This document shows positions 44,788 to 56,702 of a DNA stretch of 64,000 nt, piece by piece. Position 1 is the first letter of the stretch. Every line of letters begins with the position of its first letter. Position numbers and translations under genes: made by a program. Origin of the DNA: Carassius auratus (lineage: Eukaryota > Chordata > Actinopteri > Cypriniformes > Cyprinidae). Below the pieces are notes generated by a model that saw only the letters and a list, made by a program, of their open reading frames with translations, did no database searches and was not told where the DNA came from. Where the stretch lies: positions 13,482,033 to 13,546,032 of the forward strand of contig NC_039250.1 of NCBI RefSeq assembly GCF_003368295.1. The letters are read 5' to 3'.

Positions 44788-46870
44788 TTAAGGAGGACGA
44801 GCCCCGTTCCTATCGGACCGTATTACCTCATAATCGAGATCCCCGACTTGGCGTGCGACCTCAAACGGCCCCTGCCACTTAGCCAATAATTTAGAGCTCG
44901 ACGTTGGGAGTAATACAAGTACTTTCTCTCCCGGTGCAAATTTGCGTAACCTAGTTCCCCTGTTATACAGCCGACTCTGGTGGTCCTGGGCTTGTAACAA
45001 ATTCTCCATTGATAGCCGCCCCAATGTGTGGAGTTTTGTTCTCAAGTCCAGTACGTATTGAATTTCGTTTTTGCCCTGAGATGGTCCCTCCTCCCAAGTT
45101 TCTCTCAGAACGTCAAGCACCCCCCGGGGCTGGCGTACATAGAGAAGCTCGAAGGGGGAAAACCCAGTGGAGGCTTGTGGGACCTCTCGCACAGCAAATA
45201 ACAAGGGCTCTAGCCACCTATCCCAATTTTTGGCGTCTTCCTGAACGAACTTACGGATCATGGATTTAAGCGTGCGATTAAATCGTTCGACCAAGCCGTC
45301 AGTTTGTGGGTGATAGACGCTAGTTCGAATCGATTTAATGCCCAACAATCCGTATAGTTCGCTTATTCCACTCGGTTCCCCTGAAGCAGACCTTAGCGGT
45401 CCTGGCTCAGTTTCCCCCACCTGAACCCGCGCGGTCTCCTTCCGTGCCTTATTTCCCCAAGAGGCATCTGCACATAACGACCCCAATAAAACTGTAAACG
45501 CGGGCCAATTCGTCCCCAAAATGACTGGATGCCGGAGGTGGGGACTAACCGCCACATCCACACTATGCTTTTGTCCCCGAAATTGAATCAAAATTGGGAC
45601 GACCGGATATTCCACCACATCCCCGTGTACGCACCGCACCTTAACCACGCGGCTGGTATCCAATGCCCCCGGTTGAACCAGGCTTTGATGGATTGAGGTT
45701 TGGTTGCATCCTGAATCCACGAAGGCTGGATATGTACCCCCCTTGATACTCACGGGAATTTGGTACTCGCCAGCCTGACCGGGGGTGGCCCGTGGGTCGT
45801 CCGGGACCCGGATCATCATCTCCACTTCCATCACTGGACACCTGTCCACAAAATGCTCCGGGTCCCCGCAACGCCAACAGGCCAGCCCAGACCTACCCGC
45901 CACCCCAATGGCAGGGAGTGGAGAGGGGAATTGGCGCGGAGAGAGCGGAGAAATTGAAGCACTGTCCCCTCCAGCAGCCCCAAGGCCTGCCCCCCTGGGC
46001 GGGGCCCTGGTACTCGCGAAGCGGCCTTGGTCTGTCCCGCTCCGCCCCCGGGGCAGGACACGAGGAGGGCCAGGTGGACGGGACCTAGGGAGAGGGACAG
46101 GGCGAGAGAAATAAGGGGGAGAGAAAGAAGGGGAGAGAGAGTTAGTAGGCGGGGGTGTGCCGACCCCTGGGCACGCCACCATGTGGTCCTCCGCCAGGTG
46201 GACGGCCGAGTCCAGCGACGCGGGGCAGTGGCACTGGACCCACTCGGCCATCTTCTTGGGGAGCCGAGTGATGAACTGCTCCAGCACCACCAGGTCGATG
46301 ACATGCTCCACGTCGCTTCCCTCGGCCAGTAGCCACTTGCGGCAGGAGTCCCGGAGCTGTTGGGCCATCGCGAAGGGCCGGCCGGCCGGCCTCGCCCAAG
46401 TCCAGGGAGCGGAAGCGCTGGCGGTGTTGTTCTGGCGATCGGCCGACCCGCTGGATGATAGCCCTCTTCAGGTCGTTGAAGACCAGGAGGTTCACCACCG
46501 GAAGTTGTTGTGCGGCCACCTGGGCCTCGCCGGAGAGCAGGGGAATGAGGCGCACCGGCCACTGCTCACGGGGCCACCCGCAGGCCTCGGCCGCCTTCTC
46601 GAAGAGCTCTAGGAAGGCCTCCGGATCATCCTGGGCCCCCATCTTGTGCAGTGGCAGGTGCACGGCGGGCGGCCCGGCGGCCTCGGCGCGAACCTCCCAA
46701 TCAATCCAGCCCCGGAACCTCTCGCGGTCCTCCTGCTGGGCCTGGACGATGGCCTGGAACCGTCGCTCCTGATTGGTCCTCAGGTCTAGCAACGCCTGGT
46801 GTTGCTCGCGGTGGAGGACCGCGAGGGAAGAAATGATGTCCGCAAGCGGCGTGGAGGACGGGCTTTGCAT
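44788..46870 (-). pseudogene. Gmr1-like Gag-protease-integrase fragment, frameshifted
   Basis: Gag begins at 46870 in one frame and passes near 46,380 into a second frame that stays open to 44788. That frame contains a SCAN-like block (RKWLLAEGSDVEHVIDLVVL, then ITRLPKKMAEWVQCHCPASL), CWRCGDPEHFVDRC (zinc knuckle) and FVDSGCNQTS (protease). It then jumps by deletion to GLLGIKSIRTSVYHPQTDGL and NRTLKSMIRKF (integrase core end) and the integrase C-terminal GPFEVARQVG. GC content is clearly above that of the surroundings. Confidence 0.8.
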
Positions 46871-46894
46871 GGCGACGGCAACGGTCCTTCTTCC

Positions 46895-46912
46895 TCCTGG
46901 GTTTCGGCACCA
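46895..46912 (-). other. Primer-binding site of the Gmr1-like element
   Basis: Minus strand TGGTGCCGAAACCC begins four bases after the end of the LTR (ACTCACA), the expected place for a tRNA primer site. I do not assign the tRNA. Confidence 0.65.
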
Positions 46913-46916
46913 TTGT

Positions 46917-47269
46917 TGTGAGTTTGTGTGGGTAAGGAAGAGGACAAAGGGGTCGGCTGGACTGCTGATGTATATTTATTTAACATAAGACAAATCAAAG
47001 GTTTCTAACACCCTTAGAAAGGCTTCTATTTTGCTAGTTCACGCGGTGCTTTCGCTTTCCGTCTTCCGGTTTCCGTTTCCGGCTTCCGTCAGCAGTCCCA
47101 CTCTCTCTCACTTGCTTCCATCTCTCCTGGCGTGTTATACCCTCTCCACGCCAATTACTAGAACAAGAAACAGGTAATAATAATTTCTGCCCAAACCACT
47201 CACTTACCGCTCGTCTCCTGATCCTCTCTCCCGCTGCAGACTTCGCTAAACCACGCCCCCCCTGCCACA
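46917..47269 (-). repeat. 5' LTR of the Gmr1-like element, about 353 bp
   Basis: Minus strand TGTGGCAGGGG...ACTCACA with AATAAATATAC near its 3' side. Only this one LTR copy is present. It abuts the last recognisable channel-gene sequence by about 230 bp. Confidence 0.7.
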
Positions 47270-47706
47270 ATAAGTTTCAATAGACATAACAATACATACA
47301 AGAATGTACATATATATATATATATATATATATGCTTATGCATATTAATTCTGTACTATACTATAGAAATATATGCCAAAGAGAACTTCTTTTTCATTAG
47401 AGATACCTTCATTTTCCACAGGTTTTAGGCACTTAGATGAGGAGTTAAATGTTAGAAAATCACTTAAAAAATGATTGCTTAGTAACAAATGCAGTTACCT
47501 GGAAACAGGTGAGCAGGGCAGATGGAAAAGTGTCAAAGGTGCTTCTTTTCATTTGAGTCTCATCAAAGTTGAACTTTCCGCCGAAGAGCTGCATGCCCAG
47601 GAGAGCGAAGATGATGAGGAAGAGGAAGAACAGCAGCAGCAGGGAGCAAATGGCCTTCATAGAGTTGAGTAAAGAGCTCACCAGGTCTGACAGGGCAGCC
47701 CAGTGT

Positions 47707-48424
47707 CTAAAGAGACACACCAACAAATTCACCATGTGCAAACTACTGAGACTTAATTTAAGAACAAGTTCCCATTTTTTATAAAATCTAAAATCCATAT
47801 AAAATTGTTTGACTTTCTTCTTTCAGACAAATACAATCAGGTTATATTAAAAAAAATTTCGCTCTTCCAAGCTCTATAATTGCAGTGAATGGGGATTGAG
47901 ATTTTGAAGCCCAAAAAAGTGCATCCAATCCATCATAAGAAGTGCTCCACAAAGCTCCAGGGGGTTACTGAAGGCCTTCTGAAGTGAAGCGATATGTTTG
48001 TGTAGGAAAAAATATCCATATTTAAAACTTTATAAACCATAATCTCTAGTTTCTATATGTTCACTATAGTAGGTTTAAGAAACGAGGTATGCAAAATTAT
48101 TCCCACTAGAGCAGTAGCCACAGACTCTCAAATATATTTAAGTAAATGTATTTTGTGTTTTAAACAACTTCAAGAAATTATGAAATTACATATAAAGGGC
48201 CATTCCTGCTGGGTCAGCTAATTACATTTAATGTACTTTTAAATTATAAAAACATTTTCATGTAATTGAAATCAACATGCAATTAAGCATCTAAAATCAT
48301 TCAGTTCATTCTTTTTAAAGTATTTCCTTTATACTTTTTTTTTTAAGTATGCAAAAATGTATTGCTTTTCCACATGGGACGACATTATTTATTAAAAAGG
48401 AATGCTAAATAAAGCTTATATTAC
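47707..48424 (-). other. Non-coding gap where II S1-S4 exons are expected
   Basis: About 720 bp without Ns. I could not find coding similarity to the missing linker or II S1-S4. 47,870-48,020 looks like an interspersed fish repeat. Confidence 0.6.
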
Positions 48425-49516
48425 GTTTATTTCCATCCTCATCCATGTCCTCTGCTTCAATGAGCCAGTCCATGTATCCGATCATGTCCTCCTCCATCTG
48501 CTGTTTCTCCTGGGCCTTCTGCAGCTCTCCACGACACACGGCCTTCTCTCTCTCTTTAGAAAACTCACTGTGATGTGAAAGAGACACAAACATTACAATA
48601 TGTTCGATAATGTTGCCCATACCCTTAAGAGCTTTTCATTTTCACCATCAGTCTACACTAAAAACCATTTACCATACTAAACTAGTATGGTACTAATAAA
48701 AAAACATATACAGTATATGAGTTAAAAGCCTTAAAAAGAGTCACTTACCCGCTCAACACACCCAACACAAGATTGAGGACAAAGAAAGATCCAAAGATGA
48801 CCAGAGACACAAAATAAATCCAAGGCAGCTCGAACCCGATGGAATCATTCATCTGAGAGGAACATTGCAGGTTAGATTTAACTGTAAACAGTCAAGGTTG
48901 TGAAGCAATTCTATATAGTGCTGTTAAATTGTTAAGTATAACAAAAACATGTTATTGGAGTATAATAAAAATATAAATATAACATAAAAATGAAAAGGTA
49001 TCAACAAAAAAGTGGAAATTAGAAGTGTTGCTTTGGCAACTAAAAATGAATTTAAGTTGTGGTACTAAAATTATAGAAAAATAAAACAAATAAAAATAAA
49101 GCTAAATAGAATTCTAAAAAAACGAATAAGAAAGAAATAAGACCGCATAAAAAATCACTATAACTTTATCTTGAAATTAAAATGAGAACTGAAAAAATAA
49201 AAATGAAATGGTTATATAAATATTAATACATTTAATACAATTATATTTAAGACAAATTATTTAATAAAACAACAGATTGAATCACATAAGTCATCATTTT
49301 ACAAGTATAATATTTAAACATTTAGGCTATAGACAGACTGCATTTGGACATTTATTGACTGGCCACACTCACTTTAATTTTAAGTGCTTTTTTCATTTTT
49401 GTTTTACAAAAAATTAAGGGATGAATTGAAATGATTTTCTGATGTAAACATTTACTGGTGTTCTGGCAGACTTCAGTGTAAGCATGTAAAATGTGTTTTG
49501 GTTTGATCAAAAATCT

Positions 49517-49541
49517 CTCACACACACACACACACACACAC
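49517..49541. repeat. (CA)n microsatellite in channel intron
   Basis: About 12 CA units in the intron between the pore-loop and I S6 exons. The remainder of 48,853-49,766 is AT-rich and non-coding. Confidence 0.9.
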
Positions 49542-50154
49542 AAATATATGGGTAGACAGATATACATAGAAACAGAAGATAGATATAGATAGATATTTAT
49601 AATATATACTTATGATTAACACATTTTTGAGCTGATTTAATATTGCATAAATCAGAAAGAAGCTCAAATAGTCATCTATTTTAAATCAAATAAATGATCC
49701 TGTTTGTGTAACATTAGCAACTATAGCTTAAAGTATATAGAGTGAAATTAGGAGATCAGGCCGTACCCAGTAGAGCACATCAGTCCAGCCCTCCATAGTA
49801 ATGCAATGAAATACAGTCAGCATGGCAAAGAAGATGTTGTCAAAGTTGGTGATGCCTCCATTGGGTCCCTCCCATCCTCCCCGACACACCGTGAAACGAC
49901 CGTTACCAGCAAAAGCGCACGGTGTTGGATCATCGTCTACCATTAGATCTTTTCACATGAAAACAAACACAATTTAGTAAGCTTTATACTACGGCAAGTG
50001 ACCAAATACCCATTTAAGGGATAGTCCACCAAACTTTTTAAAATTCTGCCATCACGTATTCACCCTCATATCGTTTCAAACCCGCAAGAATTTGATTCAT
50101 TTTCAAAACCAATGTTAAGATATTTTTAATGAAACCCGAGTGGTTTCTGCACCT

Positions 50155-50553
50155 TAGGGCTGTCACTTTTTATTCGATATTCGAATATGCATTCGAAAAT
50201 GATGTGAAATATCCGTAATCAAACTATAAATAAAATATCCGTTTTTTAAAATGCCATGTGTAGCATTTTTTACAGTCTAGGATTAGACCCCTTTGTTTTT
50301 TATTTTATTTTTTGCTCATTTTTTCTCATCCAGTAGAGGACACTCTAGACGTATTGTAAAGTAGGCCCATGATCAAATAAAGTGAGTAAGAGCTAGTAGC
50401 CAGACACGTCTGTGTGCTCTGAACGTGTGTTCTCCACCGCGGGGAACATTGTAAATAAAAAGTATTTATAGATATTCTAATATCTGCATACAATACATTG
50501 CATGATATTCGATATCCATTCGAATTAGATTTTTCTCAAAAGTGACAGCCCTA
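50155..50553. mobile_element. hAT MITE, about 400 bp
   Basis: Starts TAGGGCTGTCACTTTT and ends AAAAGTGACAGCCCTA, perfect 16-bp inverted termini. Flanked by CTGCACCT and GTGCACCT (7 of 8 match). The interior has ATTCGAA-type repeats. It interrupts an older dispersed repeat (50,020-50,154 and 50,554-50,620) of the type seen near 2112. Confidence 0.85.
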
Positions 50554-50692
50554 GTGCACCTGTATTGAAAGTAAAGGTAACCAATTATAAGGTGTCATAA
50601 AATGCATTTAAATGGGGTTAATCCAAGTCTTGTGAAGAGAGATACGATCACTTTATATGATGAGCAGATTTAATTTAAACTTTTATGTGTAC

Positions 50693-50784
50693 CGTATTTT
50701 TCAGACTATAAGTCGTACCTGAGTATAAGTTGCAGGACCAGCCAAACTATGAAAAAAAGTGTGACTTATAGTCCGGAAAATACG
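50693..50784. mobile_element. Palindromic MITE, about 92 bp, TA target
   Basis: CCGTATTTTTCAGACTATAA at the left is mirrored by TTATAGTCCGGAAAATACGG at the right, with TA on both sides. A known vertebrate-wide mariner-sized MITE type. About 110 bp from the I S5 exon. Confidence 0.8.
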
Positions 50785-52023
50785 GTATGTTGGGTTTGGA
50801 GCTACAGTGAGGGTAAGTGAACCATGAACCACAGAACTGTGACAGAACAGAGTGGCATTGCAGTCCGCTGTGTAAAAGCCTGTGTTTGCATTTCTCACCT
50901 GTCCCTACATAGAAGCAGGTCTTGTGCATCCTGCCTATGAAGAGCTCCAGCCCAATGATGGCGTAAATGATGATGACAAACATGACCAGCAGACCGATGT
51001 GGAGCAGAGGCACCATGGCCTTCATGATGGAGTTCAACACAATCTGCAGACCTGCACACATCACAGCGTGGATCACTATCACTGTTGGTGTGGGACTTAG
51101 ACTCAGCCAGCACTGTGTGTATAAATGTCCAGTCAGAAGAACACATGCATAAACACTTACTCGGCACACCGGAGACGAGCCGCAGGGGTCGCAATACTCT
51201 GAAAGCTCTCAGCGCTTTGACATCCAGACCTCCTGGTTTACCTGCAGCGTGATGGGCCTCTCCTGGTTTGTGCTCGCCCATCTCAGCTATAACGCTGAAG
51301 AGACAGCAAATGGAGCATACAAACCAGGTGAGCTCTACTGTCATTTTAGTAGCCTACATAGCGTAGCCTCAACTCTGCCTTGATTACACCAATTAAGTTA
51401 AAAAACTAAATAAATTAATTAGTTAATTAAATTAAAGTCTTTATGTAAAGTTTTTTTCATAAGTATGTCCAACTTTACCCGGATATATACAGTAAAATCA
51501 AATAAAGCAGTATATAGCATATCTCAACTGCTATATTATTACCACGCCTTAATCTGCTAAATGCAACTGTAGGACATAAGGATATCATAAACATAAAGGT
51601 CATGATTTTCTGTAATTCGGCACTATACAAATAAATATAATTTGTCTTGAAAGTATGGAAGTATATTTTAAGTAACCTCACACATACCCAACAATGACAA
51701 TGACAAAATCCAGCAAGTTCCAGCCGCTGCGGATGTAGGCACTGGGATGCATGACCAGACCGTACGCAAGGATCTTTGTGAATGTTTCGATGGTGAAAAT
51801 GACCAGAAACACATACTCCACTTGTTCCTAGAAACAATTAAGGTAGTAAGTACAAGAGAAATCAAATATCTGAGCTGAAATCACTGGGTTTACTACTTTT
51901 AAACAATTGCTGTATCATGCTGTGCCAAGTAACTGATAAATATTAAAGTTTGGGATCTGTAAGATTTTGTAAGATTTTATCAAAAACATCAAAGAAAAAA
52001 AAACAGCAATAATGTGCAGTATT

Positions 52024-55000
52024 GATCAGTATTCCGGTGAGGGCGTGCGTTGTGATTGCGTGGAGGTGGAACCTGGCATGTTTGTAACAGTACCCCCCTC
52101 CCCACGCCCCTTTCCTGAGGTGGACGTCCTCTTCCCCTGGGAGATGTTCAGTCAGGATGATTGGAGTGGAAGGTATTGAGTAAGGTAGGATCCAGGATGT
52201 CGTTGCGTGGGACCCAGGAACGTTCCTCTGGACCGTATCCTTCCCAGTCCACTAGGTATTCCAGTTGTCCACCACGCCGCCAGGAGTCCAGGATTTCACT
52301 GACCGTATAGGCTGCGCCGTCTTCTAGGAGGAGTGGAGGGGGGGCTTCGGCTTCGCCAGGTTCTGTGGAGGGAGAGACAGAACGATGGTGAGGTTTAAGG
52401 AGGGATACATGGAATGTGGGGTAAATCCGGTACTCAGGGGGTAGCTGGAGTTTGTATGTGACCGGATTGATCTGCTGGATTATGGTGAATGGGCCAATGA
52501 ATTTGGGATTTAGCTTGCGGCAGGGTAGATGCAGGCGGATGTCCCAGGTGGACAGCCAGACCTTCTGACCGTGTTGGTAAGTCCGGGCCTCTGATCGGCG
52601 AAGGTCGGCTGTCATTCTCCGTCTGTGCAATGCCCGTTGGAGTTGGTGGTGTGCCGCGTCCCAGACCCTCTCGCTCTCCCGGAACCAGTAGTCGATGGCG
52701 GGGACATCTGAGGGTTCACCTGACCAGGTTGGTAGCCGAGTACGCACTGGAAAGGAGTGAGTCCGGTGGTAGGTTGACAAAGGGAGTTTTGTGCGTACTC
52801 GGCCCACCCAAGGAACTGTTTCCAGGAGTTCTGGTGGCCGTGACAGAAGGTACGCGGGAAGCGTCCAATCTCTTGAACCCTTCCTCTCCATCTGCTCATT
52901 AGACTGGGGATGGTACCCGGAGGATAGGCTGATGGCCACACCTAGGAGTGAGTGGAAGGCCTTCCATACCCGGAAGATAAACTGGGGGCCTCGATCCGAG
53001 ATGATATCTTCTGGGATGCCGAAGTACCTGAAGAAATGGTTAAATAGCAGTTCAGCCGTTTCAAAGGAAGAAGACGAGAGGATTTAGAAAATCTATCCAC
53101 TATGACTAGAATACAGGTATTGTTATCTGAAGGTGGGAGATCCATTATGAAATCCACCCCTAGGTGTGACCACGGACGATTGGGAACAGGCAGAGGATGG
53201 AGCTTGCCTGATGGAAGATGGCGAGGGCTCTTGGATATGGCGCAGCTAGTACATCCATTCACGTAACTCCTGACATCCGAGGCCATGTTGGGCCACCAGA
53301 AGTGTTCCTTCAGCAACGAGAGGGTTTCATTGACCCCCGGGTGACCAGTGCCAAGTGATGTGTGAGCGGAGTGAATGAGTGGAGTGCGCGGTGTCCTGGG
53401 GATATATTGGTGTCCCGATGGGCAACCCGGCGGGGTGTTGGTAGTTGGCTCAGTAGGAGGAAGCGTCTCAGAGGACCAGGTAATAGGAGAGACAATGACA
53501 CTTTGAGGAAGAATGGTTTCCGGAGTTTCGGGCTTCTCTTCGAGAGTGTAGCATCTGGAGAGACCATCAGCTCTTACGTTTTTCACCCCTGGGCGGTATG
53601 AGATGGTGAACTGGAAGCGGGTAAAAAATAATACCCAGCGGGCTTGTCTAGGATTGAGACTTTTGGCTATTCGAAGATACTCTAGGTTCTTAAGATCTAT
53701 GAGGACCAGAAAGGGGTGTTTGGCTCCCTCCAACCACTGCCTCCATTCCTCCAAAGCTAGTTTGATGGCCCACAGTTCCCGGTTGCCAGTGTCATAGTTA
53801 ACCTCCGCCGGGTTGAGTTTCCGGGAGAAGAAGGCGCATGGATGGAGGCGGCTGGGATTCCCCTGCTGCTGAGACAGGACCGCTCCCACTCCGTTGGTTG
53901 AGGCGTCAACTTCCACTACGAAGGGTCGGTCGGGATTGGGAAGGACCAGGAGTGGGGCGGTCGTAAAGGCCTCCTTAAGGGTGTGGAAGGCTTCAGTGGT
54001 GGCAGGAGTCCAGGAGAGAGATTTAGGCTTATTGCGGAGGAGACTGGTGAGAGGACTGGTGATGGTACTGAAGTTTTGTATAAACCGTCTGTAGAAGTTG
54101 GCAAAGCCAAGAACCGCTGTAACTCCTTGATGATGGTCGGAGTGGGCCAATCCTTGATGGCGTTTACCTTCCCCTCATCCATCTGGATGCCACTGCTGTT
54201 GATGTTGTACCCGAGGAACTGCACTGAGGGCTGATGGAAGGACCATTTTTTGGCCTTGAGATACAGCTGGTAGGCCCTCAGGCGTTGCAGGACCTGCGTT
54301 CTGCCAGGCTCTGGGAGTAGATGAGAATATCATCAATATAGACTAAGACAAACTAGTGGAGGAACTCCCGGAGCACCTCGTGTATGAAGTCCTGGAATAT
54401 GGAGGGGGCGTTAACAAGTCCATACGGCATCACACAGTATTCGTAGTGACCAGTAGGGGTGATGAAGGCGGTCTTCCACTCGTCCCCCTCACGTACCCTG
54501 ATGAGGTTGTAGGTGCTGCGGAGGTCCAACTTGGTGAATACAGTGGCACCACGGAGATGTTCCAAGGCAGCTGGGACGAGGGGAAGTGGCTACCTGAACT
54601 TCACTGTAATGTTATTGAAAGCCCAATAATCAATGCATGGTCTCAAACCTCCGTCCTTCTTTTCAACAAAGATGAAGCTTGAAGCAGCAGGGGGAGGTCG
54701 ATGGACGAATATAACCCTGGGCCAGCGCCTCCTTGATGTAATCCTCCATAGCCTTCTCCTAGGGAATGGAAAGGGGATATATCCTTCCCTTAGGCACTGG
54801 TTCACCCAGCAGCAGATCTATGGCACAGTCCCACGGCCGTGTGGAGGCAGCTTGGAGGCCCGTTTGGGGCAGAAGACGTCACTGAAGGGGGCATAGCAGT
54901 GAGGGATTGCTATGGACTGGTTTTCCACTGGGCTCTCTATAGATGTGGAACAGACTGGAAGAGGGTAAATGTAAACCACACACATGCACACTGGGGATCT

Positions 55001-55232
55001 GGGTCTTCGGAGAATCGCTGGAGAGAGGTGAGTAGAAGAGGAGTTAGTCCTTAGAGTAAGCATACAGGAATGACCTTGTCGCGAACGTGACCGGACAATG
55101 ACTGAGTGCGTGTGTGTGGTCTTTATGGTGCTGAGGTGATTGGGTGGTGATGAGGATCAGGCGGATGTGATCAGTATTCCGGTGAGGGCGTGCGTTGATT
55201 GCGTGGAGGTAGAACCTGGCGTGTTTGTAACA
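52024..55232 (-). mobile_element. Ty3/gypsy chromovirus-type element, gag-less and decayed
   Basis: Lies in the intron between channel exons 3 and 4. The minus strand begins with LTR-like sequence (55232 downward, TGTTACAAACACGCC...) and passes without Gag or protease into RT. Near its far end the start of the same LTR recurs (52088-52024, TGTTACAAACATGCC...), cut after about 65 bp. A GGGGAGGGGGGTAC polypurine tract precedes it. So the 5' LTR-to-RT junction is a deletion and the 3' LTR is truncated. Confidence 0.85.
52148..54960 (-). pseudogene. Chromovirus RT-RNase H-integrase-chromodomain remnant
   Basis: Frame-broken pol: RT pieces at 54,805-54,590 and 54,565-54,353, with the catalytic YIDDILIY at 54,341-54,323. 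RNase H starts around 53,900 (VEVDASTNGVGAVL). Integrase zinc finger (HTSLGTGHPGVNETL, then CTSC) lies around 53,320-53,240 and the core (GVDFIMDLPPSDN) near 53,150. Integrase C-terminus and GPFTIIQQINPVTYKL are at 52,500-52,450. A chromodomain (LEYLVDWEGYGPEERSWVP) is at 52,255-52,205. Several frameshifts and at least one stop separate these. Not functional. Confidence 0.85.
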
Positions 55233-56024
55233 ATCAGTTATCACTCTAGCCATTTCTTCAATTTTTAGTGTACAAAATCTTTCAGAAAACTTTCTAATAT
55301 GCTGATTGTTATCATTGTTGGAAACTGTTGTGGTGCTGACTCATTGATTAATAAAAAGTTAAAAAGAACAGCATTTATTTAAAATATAAATAAGTCTTTA
55401 CTATCACTTAAAAGTTTTAATTTATTTTTAAAAAGAAAGAAAAACATTACTGACCCCAATCTTTTGAACGATAGTGTATATTGTAACAAAAGAATTATAT
55501 TTTGAATAAATACTGTTCTTATTACCTTTTGTTCAAGTATATATATGGTAGTTCCAAGCAAAGTCCTTTTAAGACAAGTAATGTCACTCGATGGCCATCT
55601 TTAAAACGCCTCTCAGGCATGCAAGTGCAACTCCTCTCTTTGAATTGGAAAACATAAAATTTTCCAAAACTGTTCACTAAGCTTATGATTAAAATTCATA
55701 TTCTAAATCATCGAAGAAATCTGACAACTGTGTCATAAATGTTATTTATTTTGCTCAAATAGCATTGTTAGGAAGTGCAGTTCTGTTTCCATCATCTTTA
55801 TGTCTGATTTGAAGTGTGCAGGATGCTAGAGCTACGAAAATAATTGTAATTTTTACCCTTCCAGTCAAATATTGCACTAGTTTTAACTTGTCTATAACTT
55901 GTCGAGATAATCAATGGCTTGCGGTGCATTAGAGCATTTTAAATGTGCTTCGCGTCGGGTGGTTCTGGCTTATAGGTCGTGCATTTTAAAATCCTTTAAT
56001 GCGCGGCAAGCTATTTATCATCCC

Positions 56025-56026
<2 letters not shown>

Positions 56027-56060
<34 letters not shown>
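56027..56060. repeat. (CA)n microsatellite
   Basis: About 17 CA units, 65 bp before the LTR element at 56131. Confidence 0.9.
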
Positions 56061-56064
<4 letters not shown>

Positions 56065-56130
56065 TACGCAGCACAACTGTTTCAAACATTGATAATAAAT
56101 CAGCACATTATAATGATTTCTGAAGGATCA

Positions 56131-56655
56131 TGTCAGGGTCTTGGCAAGGAGGAACTCAGGTGCAGACAGGATTTACAACACAAACAGGTTTATTTACAAA
56201 AAGGGGAAAACAAAAACCCACGAGGGGGAAAACAAGGGCTAGGGTAGACACATAAATAACTAAACAGGACTGATAAGGCAAGATAAACAAAGACTCAAAA
56301 CTAGAGAACACTGACTACAAATAAACACTCACGGTATACAGGACACAGTATCTTAAAGGGGTTACCAGGGTATTATCACGAATCACAAATCTTTAGGGAA
56401 CAAATCTCAATGAACCGACGCAAGACAGAGCACACTAGGAAAGCTAAATAGGGGGAACAATCAAGACACGACAGGTGGCACAGATGGGACAATCAAGACA
56501 CGACTAGGTTAACAAGGGGGGCGGGGCAAGGGAACGAGACAACACAAGCACATGGCCCAAAGGCAAGGCCATGTGCTTGTACACAAAACACGGGTCTGTC
56601 ATGATCCTGCCTCAAGACTAGGAAAAATCAAGGACACGAGGGCAGAATCATGACA
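56131..56655 (-). repeat. 3' LTR of the 56-58 kb element
   Basis: 525 bp; one AATCAC unit at the variable site. Confidence 0.92.
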
Positions 56656-56702
56656 GAACCCCTCCCTTAAGGAGCGGCTTCCAGACGCTCCTCAAGGGAA
56701 CA

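Larger units (their letters stand above)
44570..47269 (-). mobile_element. Gmr1-like Ty3/gypsy element, internally deleted and 3'-truncated
   Basis: Minus-strand order: 5' LTR (47269-46917), primer-binding site, Gag with SCAN-like helical region, zinc knuckle, protease, the C-terminal half of integrase, then the segment that normally precedes RT (QLTDLTKLQAEFADVFSPLP near 44,640-44,600). Integrase before RT is the unusual pol order known for Gmr1-like elements. The first half of integrase is deleted and everything after about 44,570 is missing, including RT, RNase H and the 3' LTR. Confidence 0.85.

Noticed and set aside
44788..46368. Host gene with a SCAN domain
   Set aside because: The same frame carries a retroviral zinc knuckle, aspartic protease and integrase segment beside an LTR and primer site, so it is a retroelement Gag.
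45785..46836. Long plus-strand open frames over the GC-rich region
   Set aside because: They are antisense shadows of the Gmr1-like Gag frame, with no domains of their own.
50691..50786. Strong hairpin as a regulatory or ncRNA element next to a channel exon
   Set aside because: It is a common palindromic MITE type (CCGTATTTTT ends with TA target); position alone is no evidence of function.
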